64,000 nucleotides of DNA from Auanema rhodensis (taxonomy: Eukaryota; Nematoda; Chromadorea; Rhabditida; Rhabditidae). Below are positions 14,406-26,275 of the stretch, one piece after another. The DNA lies in contig OZ059897.1 in the NCBI GenBank assembly GCA_964057225.1, positions 5,890,001 through 5,954,000 on the forward strand, given 5' to 3'. Under the pieces are notes generated by a model. That model saw only the letters and a program-made list of their open reading frames with translations, did no database searches and was not told where the DNA came from. A program made the position numbers and the translations under genes. How positions within the stretch are numbered: the first letter of the stretch is position 1; each line of letters opens with the position of its first letter.

Positions 14406-15101
14406 TAAAATTGAAAATGTTCATCTATTAAAATGTAAACTATACACTTAGGAAACTTTATTTTCTTTCTAGTTTTCTAACTTTTTGACTACCAGTTCTC
14501 AAAGAATTGTTCAGTTTCATATACCTGTGACTGCTTCATCATATACATACATATGAATCTATGTATATGAACTTATAATTTCAAGAGAAACTTTTTATAA
14601 AAGGAAAACAAATAAACAAAAACATTGAAAGTAAGATGTTTATAGAAAATAAAATGAAATATAACTCTCTCTCTCTATATATTATATTAGGTTATAATAT
14701 CAAATAACCATCATATAACTATGTGCTATGTGGCTGTCCTTGTCTCATTATTCTAAGACATACCCAATACTATCAAGGCATGACATCTTGATAAGATGGT
14801 CAAATCAAACGACTACCTTATAAGGATAGAAGTGCGGGGGGGGCTGGTGGTTGGTGATGGTTCTGTGGGTAATGAGAGAGAGAAAGAGAGAGAGAGGTTG
14901 GAAGGAACAAGATCGAGAGCAGAGTGAAGAAAAGGGAAGAACACACTATTCTCGACTATCATAATACGGATATTTGACGATGAAAGAGATATTTTCGAAG
15001 GCCGAATGGTATTGTCTTCGGCATAACTTACTGGTTACAAAGTGGAAAAATGGTGGCAGCCCTGAGATCAGAGTGTATTCAGATATGCGTGTATAGACGT
15101 T
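2692..15101 (-). CDS. GoLoco-motif protein, RapGAP-like, long form (5' and 3' incomplete)
   Basis: Five exons on the minus strand join in phase: 15101-15032, 12682-12568, 12331-12299, 2911-2818 and 2772-2692. Acceptors are CTTCAG, CTTTAG, TTACAG, TTTCAG and TTCAAG; donors include GTAAGT, GTTAGT, GTGAGT, GTATTT and GTGAGT. The second exon is rich in Trp, Phe and Cys (NFFNWMDWMW, then GICSCSG). The last exon holds a GoLoco motif, DFLTLLEKMQSQRLDDQRC, with the D-Q-R triad whose arginine reaches into the G-alpha nucleotide pocket. GoLoco motifs bind Gi/o alpha-GDP and block GDP release. The Rap1GAP family carries one such motif ahead of its catalytic domain and has a similar EKMQ..R.D.QRC core, so a RapGAP that couples G-alpha to Rap is the best inference. 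AGS3/Pins or an RGS12-type protein are alternatives. The protein continues past the left edge. The first exon here opens in phase 0, so at least one more 5' exon is missing. Confidence 0.68.
3156..3205 (+). repeat. 22-bp tandem repeat with ACGTG cores
   Basis: Two copies of a 22-bp unit (ACGTGAACTATTGACGTGA plus three bases) run from 3156 to 3199, followed by a partial third copy ending in CACGTGG. Each full unit contains two TGACGTG or ACGTGA elements, giving five ACGTG cores in 50 bases. Confidence 0.85.
5037..5076. repeat. imperfect inverted repeat (hairpin)
   Basis: The arm TCTGGACAT-ACTAA pairs with TTAGTA-TTG-ATGTCCAGA across a short T-rich loop. This gives about 14 base pairs with one small bulge. 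No coding frame covers it. It could be a small RNA precursor, a remnant of a terminal inverted repeat, or chance. Confidence 0.55.
5313..5345 (+). repeat. (GA)n tract running into a 13-G homopolymer
   Basis: A short GA microsatellite is followed directly by thirteen G (5333-5345). This is one of several G or C runs in the window. Confidence 0.95.
8730..9045 (-). promoter_or_regulatory. putative promoter of the short-form first exon
   Basis: About 100 to 400 bases upstream of the ATG at 8638 there are two CACGTG E-boxes (8851-8856 and 8734-8739), a GC box reading GGGGCGGGC on the minus strand (9032-9040) and a run of ten C (9010-9019). This is much more GC-rich than the AT-rich surroundings. 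No clear TATA box is seen. The role is inferred from position and motif content only. Confidence 0.3.
9046..12298. other. intron of the long-form GoLoco gene
   Basis: This is AT-rich DNA between the short-form promoter and the 12.3-kb exon. No minus-strand exon was seen. One plus-strand open frame at 11406-11612 is listed separately. Confidence 0.45.
11406..11612 (+). CDS. possible plus-strand exon inside the intron of the GoLoco gene
   Basis: An open frame of about 68 codons ends in TGA. Its composition is protein-like: an acidic, Asn-rich patch (SNDEDIANKYNGLPIDESEL), then RRKRLLLLKS. It has no ATG; the first codon is TTG right after a stop, so it would have to begin at a splice acceptor. 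AATCAG (11412-11417) and TTGACAG (11429-11435) are candidates, but neither has a good pyrimidine tract. An out-of-frame ATG lies at 11392. No family is recognised. It could be an exon of a nested opposite-strand gene, or a chance frame. Confidence 0.25.
   Translation: MNQIIIIDREQYSERARSNDEDIANKYNGLPIDESELRRKRLLLLKSNDNVLLKFTTFSFILKNQIKS
12790..12820 (+). repeat. (GA)n microsatellite
   Basis: About 15 GA units, just upstream of the 12.6-kb exon on the minus strand. Confidence 0.95.
13415..13476 (+). repeat. (GA)n microsatellite with AAAG interruptions
   Basis: Perfect GA units followed by GAAA-interrupted units. It produces a false Ser/Leu open frame on the minus strand. Confidence 0.95.
14371..14404 (+). 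repeat. (GA)n microsatellite
   Basis: A near-perfect AG repeat in the intron between the 15.1-kb and 12.6-kb exons. Confidence 0.95.
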
Positions 15102-15126
15102 CTGAAGAGATTGAAAAAAAAAGAGC

Positions 15127-15200
15127 GAGAGAGAGAGAGAGAGAGAGAGAAGGAAAGTGAAAGAGAGAGAAATAGAGAAAGAGAGAGAGTGAGAGAAAGA
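15127..15200 (+). repeat. interrupted (GA)n microsatellite
   Basis: It lies only about 25 bases from the acceptor of the 15101-15032 exon, so on the minus strand a CT tract directly precedes the splice acceptor. Confidence 0.95.
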
Positions 15201-16400
15201 ATGAAACAACATGAATATCTTCCTCTTCTCAAATAATAATTAAGCATTACTCTATTTTTTTTTCATAAACGTACATACATATGTATGACAAAAGCAAAAT
15301 TGGTGTATGTATGTATATTGATTACATTCATTAATAGAAAATCAGACTTGTAACTTAAATATTCATATCCATTTACTAGAAAAAACATGAGAAAAAACAA
15401 GATTGAAAAAAGAAGTTACAAATGTCTTTGTATGAATTACCATTTTGAAAAAGACATACAGATATGTATGAATGATCTTAAAATCTAAAGTTATTCACTA
15501 ATATTGATAAGGATATAACAAGAAATTAGATAAATGAAGAGATAATTGCAAAGAAAAATATAAAAAAAATTGAATTGGAACAGATATTTGTGATGAAGGT
15601 TTAAGAAAAACAAGAAATTTTTAGAAAGATCTCGTTTTTTCTTTAAAAGTACAGATAAAATATAATTAGAATGCACTACTCATTATAATAAGATAAGGAG
15701 AGGGGGAAGTAAAAAAAACAAAATATTGATCACGATTAATATCAAATGAGTTCCAAAACAGACAATAGAAAGTTAAAAGGGAATAAGGGCATTGAAAAGA
15801 AAGAGAGATAGAGAGAGAGAGAGAAAGGTTGATTGACGATGCGAGAGTAATAGATGATGCGAGGTAGGTTTCAGTCTCAGTTGTTTCCTTCACTGTTTTA
15901 GGAAAACTGATAAGAATAAAGAAGAAGTTAAATAAGAAGAAGAAGAAAAAAACGACGACGGCGATGATGATGATGACGATAGAAGAAGAAGAAGATGAAG
16001 AAGAGCAAGAAGGTGAGGACAATTGAATTTTGATGCTTAGCCCAATGTTACATCTTTTGAAGATTTAAAAAAACGATGATTAATTGAGGTTTCATTGGTA
16101 AAACTTGGGTTCATCATGATAAACGTGAAAAAAGAATATACAAGTTAATGATGATTCGTTGTAAATCAATAGATTAAAAAGGAATTTTTGAATATAATTA
16201 GTGAATATATGAATAAAAGCTGAAAATAAAATACTAAGCAATAATAATAAAATACAATAACATTTCAGAATTTCTAAGAGGTTATGTAAAGCATTAGGAG
16301 GGGCTAATTATGACGTGATCTAGTTGCTTAGACAAAGAACGAACACTGAGTAACTTGATTGTAAAACAATACAAGAAATGTTCATGAACCATATATTGCA

Positions 16401-16415
16401 AGAAGAGAAAGAGAA

Positions 16416-16448
<33 letters not shown>

Positions 16449-16460
16449 AAGAGAGAGAAA
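16401..16460 (+). repeat. interrupted (GA)n microsatellite
   Basis: Mixed GA and GAAA units. The 161-codon minus-strand frame across this tract is largely due to it. Confidence 0.95.
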
Positions 16461-17296
16461 TAGACTTCTTTAATAGTGAAAGAGACATTGAAAGAAGGTT
16501 TAATTTGTTCAAGAGTAAGCTGCAACTTCGTTGATATCGATATTGACTAAACAAGGATGTATTTCTTGGAGTACACTTGAAAATCATGACCAATATACGT
16601 GTATTTTCACAAAAAATTAGAACATTATTGTGTTCCGAAAACATAAAGTTAGACGATGAGAGAGAGGGGGAAAAGACACTTGAACGTAAAACAAAAAATA
16701 TTCGACGTGTTATGCGGCACATCAAAGAAACATACGGAAACACAAGTATATGGAAATAAGGCTGATGGTTCAATATCAAGGTAGTTTAGCAATGAATCTA
16801 TCAAAAAATTGGATTAATTAGTTTTGAAACAGATTTAAAAATATGTTCAGAGAACAATGGAAGTGGTCAAGAGCTGGTTTTTTCCCGACAACACGAATGA
16901 GACACAGCGAGATCTATCGGAGCAAGTTTATGAAGATGATGCTGGGGAGCGATGATGATATTAATGAAGAGTGTTGATGAAAAAATAATGAAAAAAGCAT
17001 ATAATTTATGATTTATGTATAACAATCAGTTAAAAATATACAAAATGAAATGATATATATGGTTTGATAGTTGCTAAAATCATATTTTCCTTTCATATAA
17101 TATGAAATATCAAAAATATTAAATTAACCATCAAATCTTATATATATATATATATATAAAACTATTATGTGAATCTATTTTATTTCTTTTAAAAACATAA
17201 AAATATAATTTTGACAAAAATTGAGAGAGGGAGAGGGAAACTAAGAAGGAGAGAGAGAGAGAGAGTGAGATGAATAAGAGTTCAGGTCATTCTTAC

Positions 17297-17327
17297 AGCT
17301 CAATCGTATTTGAGTCGCGGATTAAAA
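17297..17327 (-). other. possible 31-nt upstream exon of the GoLoco gene
   Basis: On the minus strand, GGGTTTCAG precedes and GTAAGAAT follows a 31-base segment, so both splice sites are strong. One frame is open and would read LIRDSNTIEL, entering in phase 1 and leaving in phase 2. The next known exon (15101-15032) opens in phase 0, so the two cannot join directly as coding sequence. It could be 5' untranslated, need another exon in between, or be chance. Confidence 0.25.
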
Positions 17328-20036
17328 CTGAAACCCAAATAAGTGCATCAGAAAAGAAAAAGAAAAACGAAAGGACCAGACACATCTATAACCAAAAAAC
17401 AGAGTCGAACATGCTCTTGATTTAATTCTCAAATCTTCTTCTTTTCAGTTTTCTATTTTGTCTTTTCACTACAGATTACATTGAAGGAAAAAAAATGTCC
17501 GAAAGCAGTAGTGCTTCAATTGCTTTTGACTATCTGATTATACATATAGACATACATACATCTACATGACACAACTTTCTCAAATAAATGACAAGAAAGA
17601 TCTTATTTTAGAAAATTTTTAAAAAATTTCCGAATCTAACATGAAGAAATAAAAATATTTTATGAATATGGTATATAATACGTCATAAAATAAGAAATAG
17701 TCATAGAATAATAGAATAATTAGTAGATTATATGATAGAAAATAATAAAACAAAGGCAAAATTTGTCAAAAAAAACTCAATTTATCTGTATATATACATA
17801 GATATATATATTTTTTGATTATAAAATATATTAACAAGGTCAGATAAAGGTAGACGTGTTCAGGGATTAAACTAATAAAATTCTTGGGAAAATAGATTGG
17901 TATATAGATGCAATAAGACTTTTAAGATTTAAAAGAAAGTTGATGAGGAATGTATTGAAGATATGGTCAGAATTCGATAAAGAAATACATTTAAGTTGAT
18001 GAATCACAATAGAAATGATGAAGCTTAAATATGAAATAGAGAGTGGAAAGAGGAGAGGGGAGGAATGGGTGGAAGACTTTTGTTGATTTGTCATGAAAAA
18101 TGACTGAAAGATAAAGAATTAAAACAGAAAACTATGGAGAGTTTAATCAGAAATTATTCTAAAAAATACTTTGATATATTCAAGTTATGTACATTGAATA
18201 AACTTTCATAGCTTTAAAAGGTTTTAACTTAGAAAAACTGTAAAGTAATCGACCATTAAGTGATGAGCATTAAGACAAATAGTTAAAACTATAACTGAAT
18301 ATTTAATTTAATATAATTTATAAGAAAAACTACAAAACACAAAAGCATATAAAAGGTTAAAACATATGTATATAAACAGAAAAAGAAAATATAAAGTGTG
18401 GAAACAGAAAGAAAAAGAAAATCATGAAGATGATAATGAAGAAAAAGCTGTGAAGTCAAGTACATACTAGCGTTTTCGTTTTCAATATAAGAATTCAAAC
18501 AAGTAGTTGCTTTTTCTTATTCTCTTATTCTTTTTCTACAAACTGGCCAAAAAAAAAACAAAGCAAATAGCGAACTTTCACAATCTGACTTGACTTATTA
18601 TTCTGACAAATTGCCAGGTAATCTTTTTTTTTTCATTGATCTTTACCAATGATAACCAAGACAAGTTTGACTTCAAGCGATCAACTGTACAACATCATGT
18701 GTGAAAATCATCCAGTTTTTCAAATCAGAACGTTTAAAATAATGATAAATGGATGCTTGACCAGGATTAGCTTAGAAAAATAGCAAAAATCTTGTTATAT
18801 AAGGTAAGTATGAAGAGATTTGAAGAATAGTAAACTAATGCTAATATAAATAAAAATAAAGAAAACAGAAATAGTTTAAGTATATTTAACTATTTCATAT
18901 AATCAAGACCAGTATGTGCGGAGGAGTAAAACCGTTCAATGGGCAGATTCCATTTAATGATTTGAATTTGAATTGGAAAAAGAAGAAGAAGAACATGATG
19001 ACGATTCTCGATAAAAGATAATTTTAAATATTACGAGAAATTCGAAAAATATAAGAAAAAACAGGAAAAAGGTGATAAGAGAGAGAGAGAGAAAAACACA
19101 CAAAATATAAAACAAGAAGAACAACCGTTCGTTCAAATTCATATGACGGAAATGAAATACTATATCACGTGGGATTACCGAATCTACGTGAGTTTATAAG
19201 TGAGTTTTTAAGTTCCAGAAGCAACTTATACAACTTATTCGCTGAAATAAGTTGATGAGGAATGAGTGAACACAGCAATATTATGAAAACCTTTTCATAA
19301 ACTATAGCTATATCCCTTTTTTTCTGTATTTTTTGTTATAATTAGTAAATAACTTGAAAATACTAAAATCAGAAGAAAATTTGTATTAGTGATTTTGATA
19401 GATTTATACATATTAGGGTAAGCCATTATTACCTATGCTAGTTTTGGTGACCTAAAAAATAAATAACATAACTAGTTAGTATGAACAAAGCAGTTTTCAT
19501 TCGAAATTAAAACGGATTTATAGAAGAATAAAGAAGTAACATCAACTTGTACAAAAAACAGGCTTACTTCCTATTTTAGTAGAAAAAGTGAGAAGAAGAT
19601 GAAGTAGAAGATGACATAAATCCGCAAATTTACTAAAAAAAATAATGAAAAATCAAAAGAAAAGAGTTAAATACTTGTAACATTAAAACAGAATTTGTGT
19701 TGAAAAAATGCGATAAGTATAGAATGGATTAAGAATTTCAAATCAAGGACAATCTTGGATTAACCCAAGTGTTACATTGAATGTCATTTTCATTTTTTTG
19801 TTGTTAAAAAAGGACAAAAAAACTATTGAATCATAGTTAAACTATAGTTAAAATAATTAAATTTAAAAATAATTTTCAAAGGAGAAAAAAATAAAAAGGA
19901 GAATAATGATGTTAAAGCAATTACATTAATCTGAAAACTGAAAAATTCAAGAATTTAACCAATAGTTTAGCAGTCTCTCTATAAATCAACAAAAAGTGGA
20001 AGGTCAAGCAGTTTAAGACTTACATGGCAATCATGG
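17328..20036. other. intergenic or intronic AT-rich DNA
   Basis: No exon with both splice sites was seen on either strand. It holds AT-rich patches and a short GA tract near 19079. Confidence 0.4.
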
Positions 20037-20393
20037 TCAAGTTGTTTTTAAAGTTGTTAAGTTTCTAAGTTTTAGAAATGATTTGTACATGTGAACAGTG
20101 ATGTGTTCAATATGGGTTGAAGAAAAAAGGAAATCAGCATGTTCTAATGGATATCTCTTCCTCATTCTTTGAGGGTCATATACAATTAAACGGAAATCAT
20201 TAATCTTAGAATGGAAATACTGAAAAGATGATGTGCAGTTAAAGTCAGCAGGAGATTCTTCAGTGAACGTGTCGAATTTTACGTGAGCCAGACTGATTGG
20301 GTGTGGAAGAGAAAGAATTGTCAATAGCGTACGGTTCAGAATTTCTAAAATTCTCTTAGATTTGCCTTCTATTTTACTTTTTTTTTGATTCAT
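20037..20393 (-). CDS. uncharacterised single-exon ORF (118 aa)
   Basis: An ATG-to-TGA frame of 118 codons outside any microsatellite. The protein has a Lys-rich start (MNQKKSKIEGKSKR), mixed polar and hydrophobic middle sections such as SPADFNCTSSFQYF and YDPQRMRKRYPLEHADF, and no Ser/Leu run of the CT-repeat type. No signal peptide, membrane segment or known domain is recognised. I see no clear acceptor before the ATG. Internal splice-like signals exist, so only part may be an exon. A chance frame remains likely in DNA with purine strand bias. Confidence 0.25.
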   Translation of the reverse strand: MNQKKSKIEGKSKRILEILNRTLLTILSLPHPISLAHVKFDTFTEESPADFNCTSSFQYFHSKINDFRLIVYDPQRMRKRYPLEHADFLFSSTHIEHITVHMYKSFLKLRNLTTLKTT

Positions 20394-20707
20394 TTTTTCC
20401 TTTTTACTTTTCGACTTCTATGTACAACTCTTCATAGTCATCGTCTTCTTCTATTCCGTTGTCGTTCGTCTACCTCAATCATCTCTCGGTCATTCATTTA
20501 TGAATAGAATAGTCGTATGGAGATTTTAAAGAACAGTCAAGGGTTTTCAATAATAGGAATATGTGAAAACGAAAAAGATGAGTACGAGACTGTACAGGAT
20601 TCTACAAGCTACATATACACTCAGTAGAATGAAAGTCAGATAGATATATAGAATGTGAAAAGATATAAGTATAGAGAGATAAACAGAGAGATAAAGAGAG
20701 AGAACGT

Positions 20708-20711
<4 letters not shown>

Positions 20712-20768
<57 letters not shown>
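20712..20768 (+). repeat. (GA)n microsatellite
   Basis: A long perfect AG repeat. About 150 bp further on, polarity switches to CT (20914-20953). Confidence 0.97.
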
Positions 20769-20769
<1 letters not shown>

Positions 20770-20913
20770 TGTAATTTTATACTTTTCATATTAAACATGA
20801 AAAATAATCATGTAAACAACAAGGAGTTGGTTCTGAACTCTCAGTTGCTTCTCTCTACCTCCCATCTCATCTCTCACCTTGTTGCTGACTTTATCTCTCT
20901 TGCTCCCTTTATC

Positions 20914-20914
20914 G

Positions 20915-20953
<39 letters not shown>
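20914..20953 (+). repeat. (CT)n microsatellite
   Basis: CT repeat with one TTT interruption, of opposite polarity to the nearby GA tract. Confidence 0.95.
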
Positions 20954-23900
20954 GTTTTCTATCATCTTTACCATCCTCATTCCATATGTCAACCTTTCGC
21001 TTTAGACTTTCGTGTAGAATCTGATCGAGACTTCACAGCAATCTGTTTCTCTCTGAGTTTCAAATCCTCTCTCAAATTCTGGTCATTCATTTCTATTGAA
21101 CCCTAACTATCCGATTTTATAAACCTTATTCTATTCTTTGTTCTGATATTTCTAGATTGTCATTCAAATTAAGAATGAAAATATACGTTTCTCTATTTGC
21201 TTCTCATCTTAATGACACAAATTGCAAATTGTTCTAAAGCCCCATAGCAAATGAGAAAAAAACTATTTTTTCAATAAATACAAAGGGGAAGAACTAGAAT
21301 GATTACATAATAAGATAAGTAATTAGAAAAAATATTAATCATATATGTAAAAAGTACAAAATATTGTAAGATAATAGTTAAATTTTAAAGAAAAGAGGAC
21401 AAGTAGAGGGTAAAAAAATAAGAAAGTTCCGTATATTATCATGATTATATATATTATTATTATTATTATTTTATAAAATAATAAAATGAGGTCAATAATC
21501 TATAAAAAGTGAGAGAAAAGAGAGGGAAAGAGAGCATGACACTTAATTCTCAAATTCAATTTTTGTTTGAAATATTTGTTTATTGAAAGTCCTTAGTTAA
21601 TAATTATTAAAAACTAATATTATATTGAAAATCAATATTATGAAAGAATAAATGGTTTTGATTTATTCTGATATTTCTAAGAATGAACGAGAACTGTTTT
21701 CAGGAAGCTTCACTCTTCTAAGTATTTGGAAGAAGTTTTCTATAGAATGCCTTTTCTCATGTCAATCCTAATGTTGTTGAGTGTCAAAAGTGGAAATGGA
21801 CTTAAGCATTTCGAGAAAAGCGAGTTAGAAAACTGGGTTTTACTCATTTCTCGCTACAGCATATTCTATGGAACAGGTCATTGAAGTTAGGAAATGGCAC
21901 ATCGACGGAGGTTTTAGAAAACAACAGAACGAAACTAGAAGAGAAAGATGGAGAAAAAGAGAAAAAGAAAGAGGTTAGGGGGGGGAGGTGGTAACGATGA
22001 CAACATGTTCAAAAGAAGAAGCTCTTATACATGTCATAGTAAAGTTGTCAATGTAGTAATCAATGTGATATTAATATAAAAAATGATGATGATGATGATA
22101 TTAGAAACTACAGAGTTATTCTGGAAAATGTAATTCAATGACAATATAGAAGACATTTTTGATGAAAAGAAAGATTTTTGTGCAAATAAGAAATACATAT
22201 AAGAGGACGGAATGGTCAGCTGTATTCAGACCTTGAACATTAGGTCATAAAAGTATGATGAAAAGAATATAAGTACTTAACGAAATAAAAAAAAATTGCG
22301 AAGTAGCGGTAGTGGAATTTTGAAAAAAAATCTTTTTTTCTTAACTACTGTACTTCACAAATACTAGGTTTCCAGTATAATCAAATGATACCCTAGAAAT
22401 GAATCGTTTTCTCTCATCTTCTGAAGGACTTCGAAGTAGAATGAGTTGAAAATGACTATATGGTCACGTAAAGAAAGTCTCAGATATATAAGTGTTGTTA
22501 CATTATTCATAAAATCTTCCAAAAAAAAAAAGAGAAATCTGGTTGATCAAACTCAGAAAATACGGTGTAGATATGTGAGTATAGGAGAATCAGTAGTCCG
22601 AGCTGAAGCAATGTATAGGCTTCATTCGATGTTTTTGTTGACGAAGTTGCCAACCTACTTCAGATATACAGTAGGCATCTGGTTTGTATTACAGTTGAGA
22701 TGAGATTTTCTCGATAGATCTCTGTGCTAAAACGGAAATATGAAGAATTTTTATTTCTTCTACTTGTAAACATACTAAAGATGAGAAATTTCCAAAAGAA
22801 TAAGCTATAAAAGGCCGAGTCAAACGAGAAATTTCAGTGGAAATCGGATGAATCTGACGTCTCAATCGGTGTCTGCACGATAACTATCTATGTATATATG
22901 TATATCGAGCGATAGACCTAATATGATTGGAACGATGAAAACAAAACAAAAAGCAAAAACATTAACTTCCTATGGATTTACGAAATTCTTTTTAAATTTT
23001 CTTCATATAAATATATTTATAATATATAATTAAGAATAAAAAAATATATCTTACATACATATGCTTGATGACGAAAGAAATGTTCATTCTTTGCTTTTCA
23101 AAATAATAAAATAATTAAAAAGACTGACTGTAGAGCTAGTTATAATAGTGAAAACTATAAACATCATCAAATTTATATAATAAACTTAAAAAATAATAAA
23201 AATATATATAATTTGATGTTGATTGGCAATATATATATATATTATGTATTTCCTAATATATAATCAATATATTTCAATAAAAGGACAATCATCTGCATTC
23301 AAAAAAAAGAAGAAGAAGAAAAGAAAGATGACACAATCTTTTTAAAAATAATGTATGCCCTGTTGATGATGGCCACGAGGACGGGGGAAAACGACGATGT
23401 CAACGACGACGACGTTATCCACGATGAAGACCATGTCAACGGCGTCAGATTCTAATGATGATGATGATGACGGTCCACTGTGGATAATAGTGTCTGTCTC
23501 TTGTCCATTTAATTAGATTTAATCAGTCAATTTTTCGATTTGACCTCTTGGTTTTCTTGTTTCTTTGCGACAATCACACATTTTAATTTCTTTTTTTTCG
23601 CTATGGCTATGTCAATCTTTTGAGTCAAAAGGAAATAATAATCAAAATTAAAAAGATAATTATATAGAAAAGAACGAAAATAAAAATAAGTTTGAAGGAA
23701 TAAACTTAAAGATCTTGGTCTATGAAAGCTTAGAGAAGGATATAACCAGAACTCTGATGTTTCTTCTGCTGAAACTTGCATTATTTTTAAACTTTAAGAG
23801 ATTGATTAGAAAAAAAATAGTTTTGAATGAAGAAAAACTGGTAGAAAAAGCATAAAAATGAGGAGGAAGAGTAGAAAAACTTTACAAATCAGATCTAGTT

Positions 23901-26221
23901 TAAAGCTTTTTATGGTAAAACTACATAACATTCATAGATATACATATGTTTGGTTTAATGGATAATGTTCACAAGTTTTCTAACAAATCCTTCTGGAATA
24001 TGTTGTTGAAACGGTGTAACGGTTAAGAATCTGAAGAATTTCCAAAAATAAATTCTGAATAGGTGTGTGTGTGTGTGTGTTGAACATCGTCGTCGTCATC
24101 ATCATCATCACACTTCCTTTGATCCTTTAATAGAATATAAGTAGCGTTGTAAAAGATGGCCATGAGACTTATGAGGAGAAGACTACTTTAGTGGATAAAA
24201 AAAATTTTTTTTACTTCTGAAACGCATAGTCAACAAGCAGGAAATGGCTTGAGATAGTTTATTGCTTATTACGGTAATTTCCATAGATTATTGAGATAAT
24301 AGATTTGGAGAGAGAATCTCTTAACTACAGTTTTCATTATTCAATAATGATAATGTTAGTTAATATAAGAAACAATGAATAATAGAAAGAAGAAGAGAGG
24401 AGAAAAACAACATAATGTGGAAAAAAAACAAGTTTTTTATGCTTTTCATCATTAATATAGATCATATAGTTATGAAAGGGGAGAGGAAGGATAGTAAACC
24501 AGAGAGAGAGAGAGAGAGAGAGAGACATCATCTTATAGTTTTAACATTTCTTCAATATTGTGGTTCAAAAGTACAAGAACTAAAGGTTAAATATGTATGT
24601 ATATAACTCTCCTTTCATTCAAATGGCAAAAATATATTTTTAATGAAATTTCAATCAAATCAAATCGAATCAAATTAATTTTATAATCAAATAAATATGT
24701 AAATATAACTTTACATTTACATCTACATATGAGTAAAATAAAATATAAAATAGAATTCTACGGAAAAGAAAAACCAGAATATTACCATTTGAAGACAAAA
24801 AGTTAATGTTTTCTTTCAATGGATCAAAGACAAAGAAGCATGATTACAGAACTTTTAATGGTTTGAAAATGACTGTTCAGAATCAGATGATGGACGATTT
24901 CAAGGAAAATGGTTTTTTTTTTCCTGATGGTGGATGTTGCTTGCAACAGCTGGTGATAATACATATTAACGGTTTCGGGAAAAATGGCTGAAGCCTTGTT
25001 TATGCTGAAAAGTGACCGGTAGAATTCTGCCTTGCGAGGGGATTAGTTAACGGAAGAAGTGGAACGAAGTGTGAGAATGCAAATAGAGAAATGAACAAGA
25101 AATAACGACAGATACATGGAAAGAGTCATTAGCTACATAACACAGTTCTTCCTTCCTTTATTCATTACTAAACAACATAGACGATGAAACATGGAAGTGC
25201 ATAAGGTCGGTGTATGAAGAACGAACACACATGTGCTAGTGACGGTGAAGCACCTACGGAATCTTGTAAGATGTCATACAGACATAGACAATCTGAATAC
25301 GACATCAGACAATGTCACTACAGGTGTTGAAGTGAGGTGCAGCCCTCGTCGGACAGTTGAAGAGCAGCAGCACCAGACAGCAGACATCTAAGCTCATAAT
25401 GGTTTCATGTTTCGTCTTTGCAAATCATACAAGCTTGGTGTTCAAAAGATACAGAATGAGATTTACGATGGGATTGAGGCAATTATAATACAAGAAGATG
25501 ATTAGACGTACTAGATAATAGGACACGATTTTATGAAAATATGTTCTTGCTGCTTGTTTCACTTCATAACTACACAACTATGTTGTTAAGAAATATTCGG
25601 ATATTCATGTGTTTTTATATTATTTAGTTCATTTATGAAATCTCAGATAATTTTTTTAAAAATATTCAAAACAATTAAAAACAGTTGAAATAGAAAATAC
25701 AATTGAAAATGAGTTACATGTTGATATTGACTACTTAGCTGGTAGCTGAATTGGAACAATCAGAGGATTAATCCAAAGGAAGTAAAAGGAAAATCATAAA
25801 CTTTGCAAGATTATGATGATGTGACGACGATAAAGTATGACGACGTCCCGGATAATAATGATGATGATTCTGAGGTGGAAGACAAAAGGAGGCCAAATAT
25901 GAGTGAAAGTGGAGAAAACTATAAGATCTCTTCTCGAGAAAAGCAAACTATTTGAAAAATAGAAGCCATGGAAAAGGATACATACATATCTACATATATT
26001 CACATACTATATCTATCTATCTATCGATGTCTCTATGATTCTGATGCTCCACAATGATTCGGAGTACCGATAACCTCTATATATGAATCAGAATTATGAA
26101 ATGCCATAAGATATGAGACAATCTATTCTGAAAACTACAACGTCTATCTCACTTTCTTTTCTTCTTTTTCTCTAAATCTCCGTTATATTTCTCATATATA
26201 AGCATGTATTACCATATAACT

Positions 26222-26275
<54 letters not shown>

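Noticed and set aside
16294-16779. 161-codon minus-strand frame
   Set aside because: A large part lies in an interrupted GA tract, there is no start context or clear splice pair, and stops are rare on the pyrimidine-rich strand.
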